Notes under the pieces: model-generated
Database searches by the model: none
Told to the model about the DNA's origin: nothing
The model's input: the letters and a program-made list of their open reading frames with translations, nothing else
Assembly (NCBI GenBank): GCA_034769895.1
Contig: CM068371.1
Coordinates: 403,665,969 to 403,729,968, forward strand
Origin: Magicicada septendecula
Lineage: Eukaryota > Arthropoda > Insecta > Hemiptera > Cicadidae
DNA: 64,000 nt
Direction of reading: 5' to 3'
Shown: piece after piece, positions 38,194 to 50,231 of the stretch
Layout: each line of letters starts with the position of its first letter
How positions within the stretch are numbered: the first letter of the stretch is position 1
Program-made: the position numbers and the translations under genes

Positions 38194-39297
38194 TCAACCA
38201 GGGTCCATCATCTCGGTTGCTCTTATAAAATTTACCCTAGGGCGCGACACTCGGTTATCATTATTGTTATTATTGTTATTACTAAAATTATTATGATAGT
38301 AATTTCGGTTAGGTGGGTAAGGTCTGTCACCATTATTGTTGGGATATGGATTTCTCTGACTGTATGGAATATTATTATGTTGATAAAAATTGTTTCTATT
38401 GTTTGGATAGGGGTTGTTATTCCTAACGTCGTTAAAATTTCCGTTAAACTGGTTATTACGCGGCGGGTTGTTAGGGATTCGGCTCCCTCTATCATAGTAT
38501 TGTATACACCAATACTTTTCTGGTCCATGTTTTGTATTACCTGACAAATATATGTGAGGATCTTCATCTGGGTTATCACTTATTATTCGTTTATCTGAAA
38601 CACCATAAGCTGGTTTACCATCACATATCCACCCTGCAGGAATACATTTTAGTCTAACCGTACCCTGGAACTGTCCTGGATGGCACACTAATGGAATACA
38701 TACTGGTGATTCATCTGTGCCGTCATTACAGTCTGGTACGATATCACATTTCCATCTTTCTGAAATCCACTGTCCAGTTCTGCGCTGAAATTGATCTGTT
38801 CCACATGTCGTATTCTGTTTTCCTCTGGTCCTTTCCCAGTGGTAGACTACTGTCTTGTGGTAAATTATTTTGGAAATTACTTCGATTCTCCTGCTATAAT
38901 TCCTGGAATTCATGATGTCTTTGTCATAGGTAATTGGGATATTATTGCCATCAATTAATCCATGGTTCATCATCTCCAACTCTTCCTTCGTTTTTATTAC
39001 ATTTCTTGGACACATTCTCCTTTTCCTTTGTTTAATATTTTCCTTGTTACCGATGGTTTTAATTTCAGGTACTGCCATCACTTGTTCCTGCGTTTTATCC
39101 TTTGGTATTTCTTCTGGTTCTAGTTTGCTATCATTTTTTATTTCTTCGGTCTTCTCCTTTCTTAATTCTTCTCTTTTCAATCTGTCCTCTCTCATTTCCT
39201 TAATGTCCTCTTCCAGTTTCTTATTGAACCCCATTACCAATTCTATCAACTTGTCCAACTTCTCCTCTCGTGTAAGTCCTTCCATTTTGCTTGTCAT
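38194..39297 (-). CDS. Gag-position protein with two LDL-receptor class A-like modules and Asn-rich tail
   Basis: This 367-codon ATG-to-stop frame starts 121 bp inside the 5' LTR. Residues 1-60 are charged and probably coiled (EEKLDKLIELVMGFNKKLEE). Residues 165-200 resemble an LDLa module: RWKCDIVPDC followed by NDGTDESPVC, where the acidic D/E cluster is the calcium-binding signature, but two of the usual six cysteines are replaced. Residues 205-246 look like a second module (CHPGQFQGTVRLKCIPAGW, CDG, DNPDED), also with missing cysteines. Residues 275-345 are rich in Asn, Pro and Tyr. I see no CCHC zinc knuckle, signal peptide or transmembrane segment. LDLa modules normally act outside the cell, so their presence in a gag-position frame may reflect capture from a host gene. 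Function unknown. Confidence 0.7.
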   Translation of the reverse strand: MTSKMEGLTREEKLDKLIELVMGFNKKLEEDIKEMREDRLKREELRKEKTEEIKNDSKLEPEEIPKDKTQEQVMAVPEIKTIGNKENIKQRKRRMCPRNVIKTKEELEMMNHGLIDGNNIPITYDKDIMNSRNYSRRIEVISKIIYHKTVVYHWERTRGKQNTTCGTDQFQRRTGQWISERWKCDIVPDCNDGTDESPVCIPLVCHPGQFQGTVRLKCIPAGWICDGKPAYGVSDKRIISDNPDEDPHIYLSGNTKHGPEKYWCIQYYDRGSRIPNNPPRNNQFNGNFNDVRNNNPYPNNRNNFYQHNNIPYSQRNPYPNNNGDRPYPPNRNYYHNNFSNNNNNNNDNRVSRPRVNFIRATEMMDPG

Positions 39298-39396
39298 TGT
39301 TCCCTTTTCTATTATCTTTCTCTGGCTTTGTAGCTGTTGCCCAGCTCCAACTAGTGATTGGGCAGATTGTATTGGCCTTCCAATCGCTAATTAAAG

Positions 39397-39416
39397 CCCC
39401 TAAAGTTGTGCGCCAA
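39397..39416 (-). promoter_or_regulatory. Putative tRNA primer-binding site
   Basis: On the minus strand TGGCGCACAACTTTAGGGGC begins two bases after the 5' LTR. The leading TGG pairs with a tRNA CCA end and the rest resembles lysine-type primer sites (TGGCGCCCAAC...). The tRNA identity is inferred. Confidence 0.65.
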
Positions 39417-39418
39417 TT

Positions 39419-42400
39419 TGTAATAAAATAAAAAAAATTGGGGATTGATGATGAGACTCTGATGTAATCAAGCCCCACTGTTTGGGCTAGCCAATTTGTA
39501 ATAATTAACAAATAGATTAAAGTGATTCTGTGTGTTCTTAATTTGTGTTTAATTGGTGTGGCTCTCGACGTCTTACTGGCCTGAAACACTTCCTTAAGTT
39601 TCCCAGCTTGTCGAGTCCCAATGGTAGCAAGACCGGTCGAGTAGCGTAATGTTGATGAAGAAATATATGTTCAGCTCCACCAAAAGTTTCAAAACAAAAA
39701 TTGTTGTTTTGAAGAAAATAAAAAAAAATATGTGTTTAAAACAAATTATAATTAAAAAAAAAATTATAATTTTATTAATTAATTAATTATAATCAATTAA
39801 TTAATAGAGTGCTGTAAAGTTTTAAAAAGTGTAACACTCTTCTGAAAAATTTTATTGAAGTTCTGGTATATTTTAAATAAACTACCACCACTCATAAGAT
39901 TGTCTCCAGGACAGTCGATACTTGTTTACCTTTTTGTTTTTTAGGTTATCTTCGCTTATAGGTGGTAAAGTCCTGGTAGATTGTTAATTAGAATTATATT
40001 AGTGGTAATTAGTAATATTTATGAAATAAAGAACTATTTAGTGTTGAAAAGTATTAATGTTTTATTAGTTAATGGCAATATTGACTCTTATCGATTATAA
40101 TATCGATTCTCAGGATATCGATCTGGTTACAAAGTATATTATATAAAATTCATACAGGGTTCTTTAAACAGCCAATTATTATCAAAGTCAGAGAAATCGG
40201 GCTAATATTTAAAAAGTATAACGTTACAACGAATTAATAATTATTACTAAATACAGACATTGAATAATAATTTGAAAATAATATAATTGTTTTCACCAAC
40301 AGCTGACGTGATCACGGAGAAGACATTGGGATTGTCAAAGAAATATGGCCGCCACCAGCTGGTCCAAATATTGCTCGATTCTGCTACGTTCCGAATAATG
40401 TATTTTCTGGCAGTATTCCTGTTCTGGTGTCTGCAAATCTCTTGTTAAATGTTGTGTAGTGTCTGGTGTAATGTTTCTGGGTTGTATTTTGTGTATCCGT
40501 GTAAATATAAGTTCAAACACTTTTCCCGATTCCGACACTAATATGGTTATTGTATTATACAGTTTTCTGGTGTTTTGTGGTGTTTTTCGGAATAGATATG
40601 TATTGTTCAGTGTTATTTATTGTTTCTTGATTGTTTCTGTCATAATGTAAGTGTTCTAGAAGTATTTTATAAGACACTCGCGATTTCACAAAAAACGTAT
40701 TATTCACTCGCTCAACATTACCGTTGTAAGTTAGGTTAGATTTGTCACAAAACGTGTGTCATGTTAACAGTTCAAATACCAATAATCAACTATCTTATTT
40801 CCTTCAGTTTCAATTAAACTCTTAGCCAATATAATTTATTCTTTACATTGTTCAAATACATTTTCATATCCTGTGCATATATAATAATTCACTATATGAT
40901 TGCCTAAACTTTGGTTATTTATCAATTTTATTCACTAGGTGTTATTTAAATTAATCTTTCAGTTCATTCTGGTTATTTTAAGATTAAATAATGCCGTTTT
41001 ATAGTGTTTTCTGTCCAAAATTAGTAATTTTACTTTCATTTTTGGTATTCTCTGAAAAGTCAAAACATACTTCCTGTCATTATAAAAATTCAGCCATTTT
41101 ATCAGTTATATTTAATATTAATAATCTTATACTGTATTAAAAGGTTTATATTCCCTTATTTTCTTGTAATTAACTGAATTAGTTGTATTCTGAAACATTA
41201 TTCTGGAATATATGACTCCCATGTCTAAATTTCTGAGTTTAGTCATTTTCATTGTTATTTATAATTCTGAATATAATTTATTGAAATCTTTCTAAATGGT
41301 ATGTGCAATTATATGGCTTGATCTCAAGTTTATTTTGTCTAAATCCCTTTTGTTTATCTGCATTTAAATGAGTAATTTCTCTGTTTTAATGAATTTTGGT
41401 TTTCTTTCTCTGGCCTATGATTTTTTAACAATTTTTTCTTACAAAATATTTTACAAACAATATATGATGTGTGATACCCTCTCTGACTTTTAAATATAGT
41501 CTTATAAACTAAACATTTTTCCAAATTACACAATAACAATGAGTATTGGTTACAATACCAATAATCAGTTAAACAAATAAAGAATATTTTTTAAATAAAT
41601 GGTTGTCTTCAACCTTCAGACATTTTACAACAAAATCCTTATTTCCATCATGGAAATACGGTTCACAAAAAAGGTTTTTTACTAACTCAAGTCTTAATTA
41701 CTTCCTACTATTTACAAGTAGTAATTATTTTTATAGTTCTGATGTTAGTTGTATCAGACCCAAACAAATGGCCTTATATCTAACACATTTTTAAACATTC
41801 TGATACTATATACATAAAAACCTTATATCTATATTCTTGTTGCTAACTATTATTATAAGTGGGATTCTACAGTTTTTATACCGTCTTTTACACATTGTCT
41901 TTGGGGAATTGTACCCTGTCATAAATAAATAAATAGCATAAATTGTTCAAAAAGTATTATGAAATCTGTTTTTCTTTTGGCATATAAAACAAAATGTTTT
42001 TTTAAACAGATTTATGTCTTATAAGTAACATATTCTCACAGTACACATTTCAAGTCATTGAAAATTGCATATTTCATTGTATTCAATGTTTGTGATTGCC
42101 AAGAATGAAACACAAGGTTTATTTTCTATAATACCCAAAACTATCACTGGTTCACTTTGCTTTTTTATATTATGTTATTGCTAAATGGTCGTATAGTCTT
42201 ATTAACATAATAAATTGGTTAGTGTTTTACAATGGAGATTTGTTCCATGGATACTATATTATTGTTTCATCTTAGTTCACAGGCAACTTTTACTTTATAC
42301 ACTTCTCTCTCTTAAATTTATGTACATGTGGTTTTCATTTCGTTATACTTTTATTGGTTAATGATTTATTTTGGGGGTATGGGGATTTGGGTGTCTTTTA

Positions 42401-42903
42401 TAAGAGCATGACATCTTCTTCAGGATGCTGCCTTCTTCTTCTTTCCTCGGTCTTCTTTTCTCCTGCCTTCTGGGACTGGTATCTTCTCCATCTTCTTCTT
42501 GATGCCATCAGGTTTCTTGGGATCTTCTCCATCTTCTTCTTGATTTTAGAAATACACCACCTGTATTGGTTAATCTTGGCTTATTTTAGGGTTTCTATTC
42601 TATTTATTCTTCCTCGTTGTGGGTTTGGTCATATTCTGTACTGCTTGGTTATTCACTTTCTTACCTTCCTGGGTTATAACTTGAAAATCTTTGGTTATGA
42701 GACTGGTTTTGGATGACTCATCACTAGTAACTTATTTTATTTGAACTTGTATTTTCTTTATAATAATGATTTCTTTCCACAGTTGCTATGAATTAATCTA
42801 TTTATATTAAACTTAATGCTTTCTTCCAAATTTAAATATTATAACTTTATTATTCTAATGATCAATTGCCATTCAATATTATGCATACATCTGTCACACT
42901 ACA
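39419..42903 (-). repeat. 5' LTR (minus-strand sense), 3,485 bp
   Basis: Matches 32006-35513. It carries the promoter for the minus-strand transcript in principle; I could not place a TATA box with confidence in such AT-rich sequence. Confidence 0.9.
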
Positions 42904-42907
42904 ATAT

Positions 42908-44528
42908 CGAAACCTTTACACTCTTGCCCTTACAAAAATTAACATAATCCTGCTATCTGACCACCTTTAAACTCAGAAAATCCCACAGAACGTTAGACGA
43001 GGTTCTCAGCACAGAGTAGGAAATGGTTATGGCGTAATAACTTACAACTAACATAATTACGTAAAAGCAAATACTATTTTATTGATATTTCTTTCTATAT
43101 TTTTAAATGTTACTTCTCTATGTACCAGTACTTTGATATTTTTCCCACACACACACTCTCTCATTCTTTACAATTTTGAAAAACCCCCGATTTATTGAGC
43201 TCTTTGATTTATTGTTTACTTTAAAACTTTGGACAACAACTAAATATATTTTTTCACTGTACTTAACTTCTCTCGCTATCCAAATTGTTCCACCATCACG
43301 CAGTTCACTTTCACTTTTATTGTCACTTTGACCACATCAGACTGTTATTAAATTTTCGTTGCGGTTTTGTTTCATTTTTTAAAATTGCTGTAGCATTTGG
43401 TATTTTCTGGTAGGCCTTGTACTACATTTCGACCTACCAGACAAAGTATTCCCGAGGCCACGCTTCACTTACGTCCGCTCAGTGTGAATGTATATTGCCA
43501 ACTCTGCTCTTCGTCAAAGACTGTTCTGTGCTACTGTCTGATGCAAAACTGGTGTGACAAAAGTGTTTTACTGTGATTCACAAAGAGACTGCTTGCCAGT
43601 GGTTATGTAATACATCTGGCTGGGCAGACTCCAGACATCAAACATAAACAGTCTGCAATAACATTGTATGTTGCTGGTTACTATGGGGTACCCCTTAGGT
43701 GAATACTGACTACTTTGGGATTACAATTGATTTGAATTATTATCTTTAACACACAATTCTGTACCGTTACAATGTTTTCTCTTGAGTTTTACTTCTATAA
43801 AACCATGTAGAAAAAATACTGAATTAATGATATTTATAAATGTAAAGGTAGATAATTAAAATTTTTTCATTAAGAAGCAACTCGTTAATTAAATTAACAA
43901 TAACAACAGTAATAATAATCAAATAATATAGTTTTAGATTAGTAATTAGTTTAACTGGCCTACTATGTTCACATGACTGCATACAGTGCGCAGCTCCCAG
44001 AAAATGAATGGTAAGAAAAACCACTCTCATTTTTAAAGAAGTAGCCCTAAAAATATAAAATCTAGAATCAAAATAAAATATGGGCATTTTACTACAACTT
44101 TCCCACTGCAAGTTTTCAACTAGGCAACTAGGTACTACTTTTTGTGTTTGGTTTTTGTACAATTAAAAATATTTTCCTGTTTTAATAGGGATAAAAAATA
44201 TTAACTTTATTTCAATTAGCCTGATATTATACTGCAGATTCCCTGAACTTTCCTTTTTAAGAATATAAATATTTTATATATATTAGATTTAAATATTAGC
44301 CAAAATTACAAGAAAAGCAAAGTTATTTCTGACTTGCACAATTTCATTTTTAGTATAATTTGTTGAGAAACATAAACACATTCAAAACACAAAACAGCCT
44401 ACTTACATTCATTTTAAAATCTGAATAATTTACTGTCTTGATAATTTTTAAAATAATAAATCTCGATAAAACTATATCTAATTCGGACTAGCTAGACTGA
44501 TAAGTCTAAAAATTTTATCCATTTTGTG
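42908..44528. other. Spacer, nothing recognised
   Basis: A somewhat GC-richer stretch (about 43400-43700) has no open frame or recognised repeat. The minus-strand frame 43824-44162 has no motif. Confidence 0.45.
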
Positions 44529-44530
44529 TA

Positions 44531-45821
44531 TGAGGTGTGATCAATAAATATGCAGAATTTTAGAATTTTCGCGGGTTGTGTAAGACCAATTGCCATAATT
44601 TTTTGTTGTTGTGTTAGTACCCTTTTTCCTGACGTATCTTAACATTCGTAGTCATATTGGATGCTTAGTTCATTGTTGGCTGTTGAAAAGGTTACATGTG
44701 TTTTGGTGTGCTCGGCGATTTTTTACTTGTGGAAAAAATGGAACATAGAATTTGCATTAAATTTTGCTTTAAGACTGGAATAAAGTGTAGCACCGTATTG
44801 GAAATGATGAATGTTGCTTTTGGGGAGTCTTTGTATGAATAAAACAAGCATTTACAAGTGGTACAAACGTTTCCAAGAGGGCCGTGAAGACATTGAAGAT
44901 GACAAGCGACCTGGACGCCACAGCACATCAACCGTCAATGTGATCATCAAAAAAGAGAAGAAAATGATTATGGACAATTGCCAGATCACTATAAGTGAGG
45001 TTGCTGATGACGTTGGCATATCATTTGACTAATGCCAAGCAGTTATTTTGGATGTTTTGGGCATGAGACGTGTGGCAAAATTTGTCGTGAAATTGTTGAA
45101 TTTCGACCAAAAGCAGTGCTGAATGGACATTGCTCAGGAGTTGCTGAATGAAGTCAGCGGCGATCCAGAACTGTTCAAACAGGTCATAACTGGTGATGAA
45201 ACATGGGTGTATGGATTTGAAGTCGAAACTAAGGCCCAATTGTCCCAATGGATGCTTCCTGAAGAACCAAGACCGAAAAAAGCTCATAAAGTTCTATCGA
45301 ACATGAAGGTTCTGCTCACTATTTTCTTTGATTTCAACGGCATAGTGTACCATGAGTTCTTGCCACCAGGTTGTGCAGTCAATAAGGAATACTATCTGAA
45401 CGTTCTATGCCGTCTGTGTGAAGCAATCCGAAGAAAACGCCTATGGCGAAACAACTCATGGTAATTGCACAACAATAATGCACCTGTTCACAATTCACTG
45501 CTTGTTCGTGAATTTTTGGCCAAAAACAACAGTGTTATGATTCCTCAGCCTCTGTATTCGCTGAACATGCCCCCCTGGGACTTCTTACTATTCCTGAAGA
45601 TGAAAAAACCGTGAAAGGATGTCATTTTGCCAATATGGACAGATAAAAACAGAATCACTGAAGGAGCTAAACGCCATACCGAAAATTACGTTCCAAAAGT
45701 ACTGGCACAAATGTATTAAATCTGATGGGGACTACTTTGAAAGGGACAAAATTAGTATTGATGAACAAAAAAGATTTTTTGAGAGAAACGAAAATTCCGC
45801 ATTTTTATTGATCAAACCTCA
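44531..45821 (+). mobile_element. mariner element, 1.29 kb, with TIRs and TA flanks
   Basis: The left end TGAGGTGTGATCAATAAATA and right end (reverse strand) TGAGGTTTGATCAATAAAAA are inverted repeats of about 30 bp, flanked by TA at 44529-44530 and 45822-45823. The length is that of a standard full-size mariner. Confidence 0.95.
44738..45821 (+). pseudogene. mariner (DD34D) transposase with stops and frameshifts
   Basis: The start MEHRICIKFCFKTG at 44738 leads into the paired HTH region (IYKWYKRFQEGREDIEDD, KRPGRHSTST). The catalytic core follows: ITGDETWVYGFEVETK holds the first Asp (about 45190), and HNNNAPVHN-type sequence near 45470 stands where the second Asp of HxDNAPAH should be, so that Asp appears lost. 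The third block SLNMPPWDFLLFLKMKK (about 45555) keeps an Asp. Stops near 44841, 45031 and 45462 and several shifts break it. The C-terminal frame KCIKSDGDYFERDKI reads on through the TIR without its usual stop. Confidence 0.92.
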
Positions 45822-46130
45822 TATTATTGTCAGAGAACATTGAGTGTATTATACCAATTTTTTTGTATTATTTCTATTTTGGTTTGTAAACGTACAGTCA
45901 GTAGCAAATGGTTTTTTAACGTCAAGTCTTTAAATTTCAATACATTACACATTCCAAGACAAAAGAGATAATATTAAACAGTATAACTGAGTAAATTGTA
46001 CACAATACATTGTATATATACAACATAACATTTTACATTTTTTTATGTACCATATTCAAACTAAACCATACCTACAGAACAGCACAATAAAAAAAATTAA
46101 TGATTAACTTGGCAAGAACTACACTAATAT

Positions 46131-46659
46131 TGGTACGACGTCACAGAACAATCTACGTGTTTATCGAACGTTCCAGAGAGATCCAGAATATAAGCGTGTG
46201 GCGTACATGCTTGTAGACGCATTTGCGAAGGTCTTCTCGTTGCCGCCAGCCGTGCAGACTGTGCCAAGGCCGAGTTAATTACATAGTTCATACGGACACT
46301 AAGACGCAATTAGGAATTGTCTAGATTTTCGGCGACTATAAATACAATTACTCAGGGACGCTCAAGTCAGTATTAGTGCGAGATATTTACATTTCGGTTC
46401 GAGAGTTATTATCGGGCGACATTACTGTGCGCGTTCAAGTGGTTATTAATCAAGTGTTGTGTTTTATAATCGGACGGTATATTGTAATACAATTGTGTTT
46501 TAATTTTAGTTGACTTTTATTTGCGTGTGAACAATTTTTATTTGATTTGTTGTAGAGACTGTGTTGTTAATTACGAACTGTTTAACTGTAAAAATTAAAG
46601 GTGTGATTAGTGACTTAATTGGTGTCTTGTACTTATTTTGTTTCCACTGTACCGTAACA
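46131..46659 (+). mobile_element. Solo LTR
   Basis: The 529-bp segment starts TGGTACGACG and ends CCGTAACA (TG...CA), and is flanked by ATAT on both sides (46127-46130 and 46660-46663), a 4-bp target duplication. Inside, CTATAAATACA (about 46336) is followed some 30 bp later by a TCAGT initiator-like motif near 46367, as in insect LTR promoters. No second LTR or internal region is present. It is unrelated to the 3.5-kb LTRs. The orientation is inferred from the TATA box. Confidence 0.75.
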
Positions 46660-46663
46660 ATAT

Positions 46664-49480
46664 AAAGGAAATGACAGTCTGGGGGAAAACCCAATATTTT
46701 CTTGTAAACAACTTGGCATAAATAGAACTTTGCACTATGTACTGTATATAATAGTAGGTAAATACTAAACATAACTTTCTAAACTGTACAGAACACTTTC
46801 TGTGAGAGGAAGAATTGATTGCATATATGGAGAAAGTGCATTTTTGGCTGTGTATGTATAGATTTATTTATTAAAGATTTGTGTAAAAAGGAAAAAAATA
46901 TTTTTTTTATAATGTTTTGTGTAAAACAAATTTCTTCAGAAAAAACTTTGACATTAACAATACAAATTATTACAGTAATGTACAAGCAGCAGTTGGGATG
47001 TAATATTCTGTGTATTAACCACACAGACTATTAAGTTACTTTAACTTTTTTTATATTAAACATTTTTGCTTCAGATCTATGAAAAAATATAGGCCTAAAG
47101 GAAATAGCCAGTAAATAATTTTCAAATTAAATTCCTATAACTGCATAGAAACTTTCTGCATTCTTCTCTTTGACAAGCTCAAATGAATAAATATGAATAT
47201 ATCCGATTTATAATGCTTAAAGTTTGAAATTTCTTATATGGTGGTTTCTTCAGTTATTTGATTGTTTTGTAGTAAAGCCTTGTTAGAAGGGAGTTATATA
47301 AAAGTGAAATGCTGTGTGGTGTTGATGCAGAAACTGTTTTTTAGAGGAAGAAGTCAGAGAGATAATGAATATACAGACTACTGTGTAATTAACAAGGGAA
47401 TGTGTTTTTGTAGATAGAAGTGGTGCATAAAAGACAGAAGTTGTTGACACAACCACTAATGTATGTGCCTAACAGAACTATCATTTTGCTAGTGCTCAAA
47501 CAGGTTTTGTTTACCTGGGCGCATGTGCATGGTGTAACTGTTGTTATGTTTTGTTCAACACTGTATGGAATCCAACTTGAAGAATATTAGAAACAGTCAA
47601 ATACAAGACTAGTAGTGCTGCTGACTTTTTAATTTTTACTCTGAAATATTTATTTTCTGTATGCTATGATATCGGTTCCAACATAATAGTATTTAACTCT
47701 ACCCATTTGTATCTAGCATCTTCTTACAAGTATCTTTATGTTTCTCTTTCCCTTTTTTAATTGTTAGCGTGGTTATAATATTTATAAATATCTGAGCTTC
47801 CAAATAAGGGAGTTAAAAATTATTAATAGTATTTACATGATAATGAATTACTATATTTATTTAATGTACTCATTACTGCACATTCAAGTAAAATATGCTT
47901 AATGCTTAAAATTATTGATAGCCCTTTGTAATTTATTTTTCTGTTAAAATTATTCTATTCTTATTTTTGGACTAACGGATTTTTCTGTAAAACCTGTTTT
48001 AGTACCAGGTAGTTTGGGTTACAAAACAATGACCTTTACCTGAATTGGTAAACCCTTCTTAGGGACAATGTGCATTTGTTTGTCAAATGCCATATGTGAA
48101 TTATCAAGTGATTTCTTACCTGCAGAATGAATGCTTTCTGGATATTTCAGAGGTCAATAACATTAGTGACTGCATAGTAAGAGGGGGTGTAGTGTCTTAG
48201 TGGAAGGGAAGGTTTGTACATCAGTTTCTGGGATTTACTTTGTCAGGGGGTGTTCTACCTGGAAGGTTGTATCTTTGTGTGCATGTTAGTGTGGTTTATT
48301 AGGGATAATTACCTACAGCTCTAGATTTCATGTAAGTTTAGTAAACATAGTGATAGCTATACCTAAAATAATAATTCCAAACACTCCAGCTTTTAAAAAA
48401 CTGTTTGGTAAAACTTAAAATTTTTATACTGTGTAAGGCTTTACATATATGTTGGTAGAATTTTAATTATTTTTATACTCACAGTTTTAACACAATGTAT
48501 AATAATTACAGTTGTACAGAATAGTAAACTAAAATTATTAAAAAAACTATTATGGGAAAACTGTTTTTTTTTCTTCAAATTTTCTGTGAAGAAGGAAAAT
48601 GAAAAGAATTTATGATTTACATGTGGTAGATTTCTCAACAAAAAAATATATTTTTTTGTTACTTTTACTTTTTGCAATTAAAAAAAAAAGTCTTATGTGA
48701 TTTGTATAACTGGATTCACGATGAGTTTTAGTTGTGACATGCATATAACAGTTGTTCCTCAGTACAGACTGTATGTGTCTTTATTTATTTAGTGGGATAT
48801 TATTACAGTGTAATATAAAATACAACATAATTTAGAGTGGTCGCGCACTGGAACAAAACTGGTTTGTCTCTGTTTCACACCCTCAGTAATATTAAGTAAC
48901 AAAACTTTTGTTTCTGTGCCTGCACACACTGCAGCAAAACAGTTGGTTATCCACTTATTTGTATGTTGAATGCTCACCGAATGCTGATCGGAAATTATTC
49001 ACTTTTTGCTCTTCATATTATACATTGCAGAAACTATTTCATGAAGTTATTTCAGCAAAGCTATTTTTACTGGATTGTTGTGCTACATAATTCTTAATGG
49101 ATGTTAACAAACGTAGTTTATCAACACATTCCTATTGATTATATAAAAGAAGACGTTTATCATTCAAAACATACAAATGTAAAGTCAAATACATTTGTCT
49201 GATTCTGAAAGCACTTCGAAGATACTTAAATGATGAGCAAGTATGTTTGTTTGTTTGTTTGTATTTAAACAAAACCAATTATTTGAATTTGTGTAACTGC
49301 AAAAAATCATGTTAAAAATTAAAGTATGTCATTTCATAGATCTAAAAAAATATTTGGAATATGAAAATAAAACAATTCTTATGAATTAAAAATTTAATGT
49401 CAGAATTAATTTTTTCAGTTATACGTGGTAAAGACAAAACAATAAAATATGAAAACAAATTAAGAAACAAAATAAAAATA
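46664..49480. other. Spacer, nothing recognised
   Basis: About 2.8 kb of AT-rich sequence. Short frames on both strands lack motifs. A TTTG microsatellite lies near 49243-49262. Confidence 0.5.
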
Positions 49481-49483
49481 TTT

Positions 49484-49489
49484 TTTATT
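49484..49489 (-). terminator. Possible poly(A) signal AATAAA, minus strand
   Basis: It lies about 90 bp beyond the stop of the candidate terminal exon at 49577. Such hexamers are frequent by chance in this AT-rich DNA. Confidence 0.25.
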
Positions 49490-49576
49490 GTTTTTACTGC
49501 ATTGAACCACCAACTACTAATTGAGAATATTATAAATTGCTGAATTAACGGATGACCGATCAGTGGATATACTGTA

Positions 49577-49780
49577 CTAGAAAGAGAACGGATGTGATCG
49601 CAAGTGTTTGGGACAACATTCATTTGTTTTTGGGGGATTATTAGTTTGTGTTGGAGGAACTGGAAAAGGATTAGAAACATTTTGTTGTGGTTGGTAAGAA
49701 GGCACAAACTGAGGATGGAATTGGTGCTGATAGAAAGATGGAGTATGAGGATGATACCATAGGTTGAAAGGCAAATTCTG
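49577..49780 (-). CDS. Candidate 3'-terminal exon of an unidentified minus-strand gene
   Basis: The minus-strand frame reads NLPFNLWYHPHTPSFYQHQF followed by a Pro/Gln-rich stretch and TNECCPKHLRSHPFSF, then a stop. A pyrimidine-rich tract (CTCATCTACTTCCTACCTCC) precedes an AG at about 49774 that could be the acceptor. The composition is more protein-like than the surroundings. I do not recognise the protein. It could also be the tail of an old element. Confidence 0.35.
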   Translation of the reverse strand, partial: QNLPFNLWYHPHTPSFYQHQFHPQFVPSYQPQQNVSNPFPVPPTQTNNPPKTNECCPKHLRSHPFSF

Positions 49781-49935
49781 ATTTTGCATGAAAGGAGGTA
49801 GGAAGTAGATGAGACACAGGATAGTTTGATTCTGTTTAAGATTTTTTTAAATGTTTAACATGTGTATTTTGACTTCCATTTTATCAGCATCTCAGAGCGT
49901 TCTTAAAGTTGGGATGAGAGACAAAATGAGTATCA

Positions 49936-50108
49936 TTATCTTCTTTTTTTCGCCTTAAGTAGCTGCTCCAATGATTCCTCAAAACTTTCTTTTTTAGCTC
50001 TTCTGTGTTGCAAAGTTGTGTGGACCTCACTCATCTTGTTTTGTTTATTCACCATTTCATCTTTTTGACCAGAATCAATCTGACCAGGCATATCACTAAC
50101 GTTATTGT
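49936..50108 (-). CDS. Candidate exon of an unidentified minus-strand gene
   Basis: The frame reads NVSDMPGQIDSGQKDEMV, NKQNKMSEVHTTLQHRRAK and KESFEESLEQLLKAKKRR before a stop. It is hydrophilic and helical, and unlike a random AT-rich translation. On its 5' side lie a TA repeat and the Penelope-like insertions, so an upstream splice acceptor is not visible. It may belong with the candidate exons at 49577-49780 and 56072-56289. Unidentified. Confidence 0.3.
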
Positions 50109-50110
50109 CG

Positions 50111-50115
50111 TTATA

Positions 50116-50142
<27 letters not shown>
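50111..50142. repeat. TA microsatellite next to the PLE block
   Basis: A run of about 15 TA units, followed by a T run. A second TA run flanks the other end of the PLE block at 55536-55575. Confidence 0.95.
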
Positions 50143-50146
<4 letters not shown>

Positions 50147-50231
50147 TCAATCACTTTCTGCTACAGTCCGTTTCTTGATGTATGTAATACTATAATACTT
50201 ATAACTATTTTACCTCAAGATGTATTTTTCT

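Larger units (their letters stand above)
32006..42903 (-). mobile_element. 10.9-kb LTR retroelement with ~3.5-kb LTRs and no pol
   Basis: Two direct repeats (32006-35513 and 39419-42903) begin TGTAAT and end CTACA on the plus strand, so on either strand they run TG...CA as LTRs do. ATAT flanks both outer edges (32002-32005 and 42904-42907), a 4-bp target duplication. The LTRs differ by roughly 1% by eye plus an indel of about 18-20 bp near 32737, so the insertion is fairly recent. On the minus strand a primer-binding-like site (TGGCGCACAACTTTA) follows the 5' LTR and a purine-rich GGAGGAGAG lies before the 3' LTR. The 3.9-kb interior has one gag-position frame and no reverse transcriptase, protease or integrase. 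It is therefore a non-autonomous LARD/TR-GAG-like element. Confidence 0.88.

Noticed and set aside
39221..39589. 122-codon minus-strand frame spanning the LTR edge
   Set aside because: It overlaps the start of the gag-position frame in another phase and covers the primer site, so it is more likely leader sequence than a gene.
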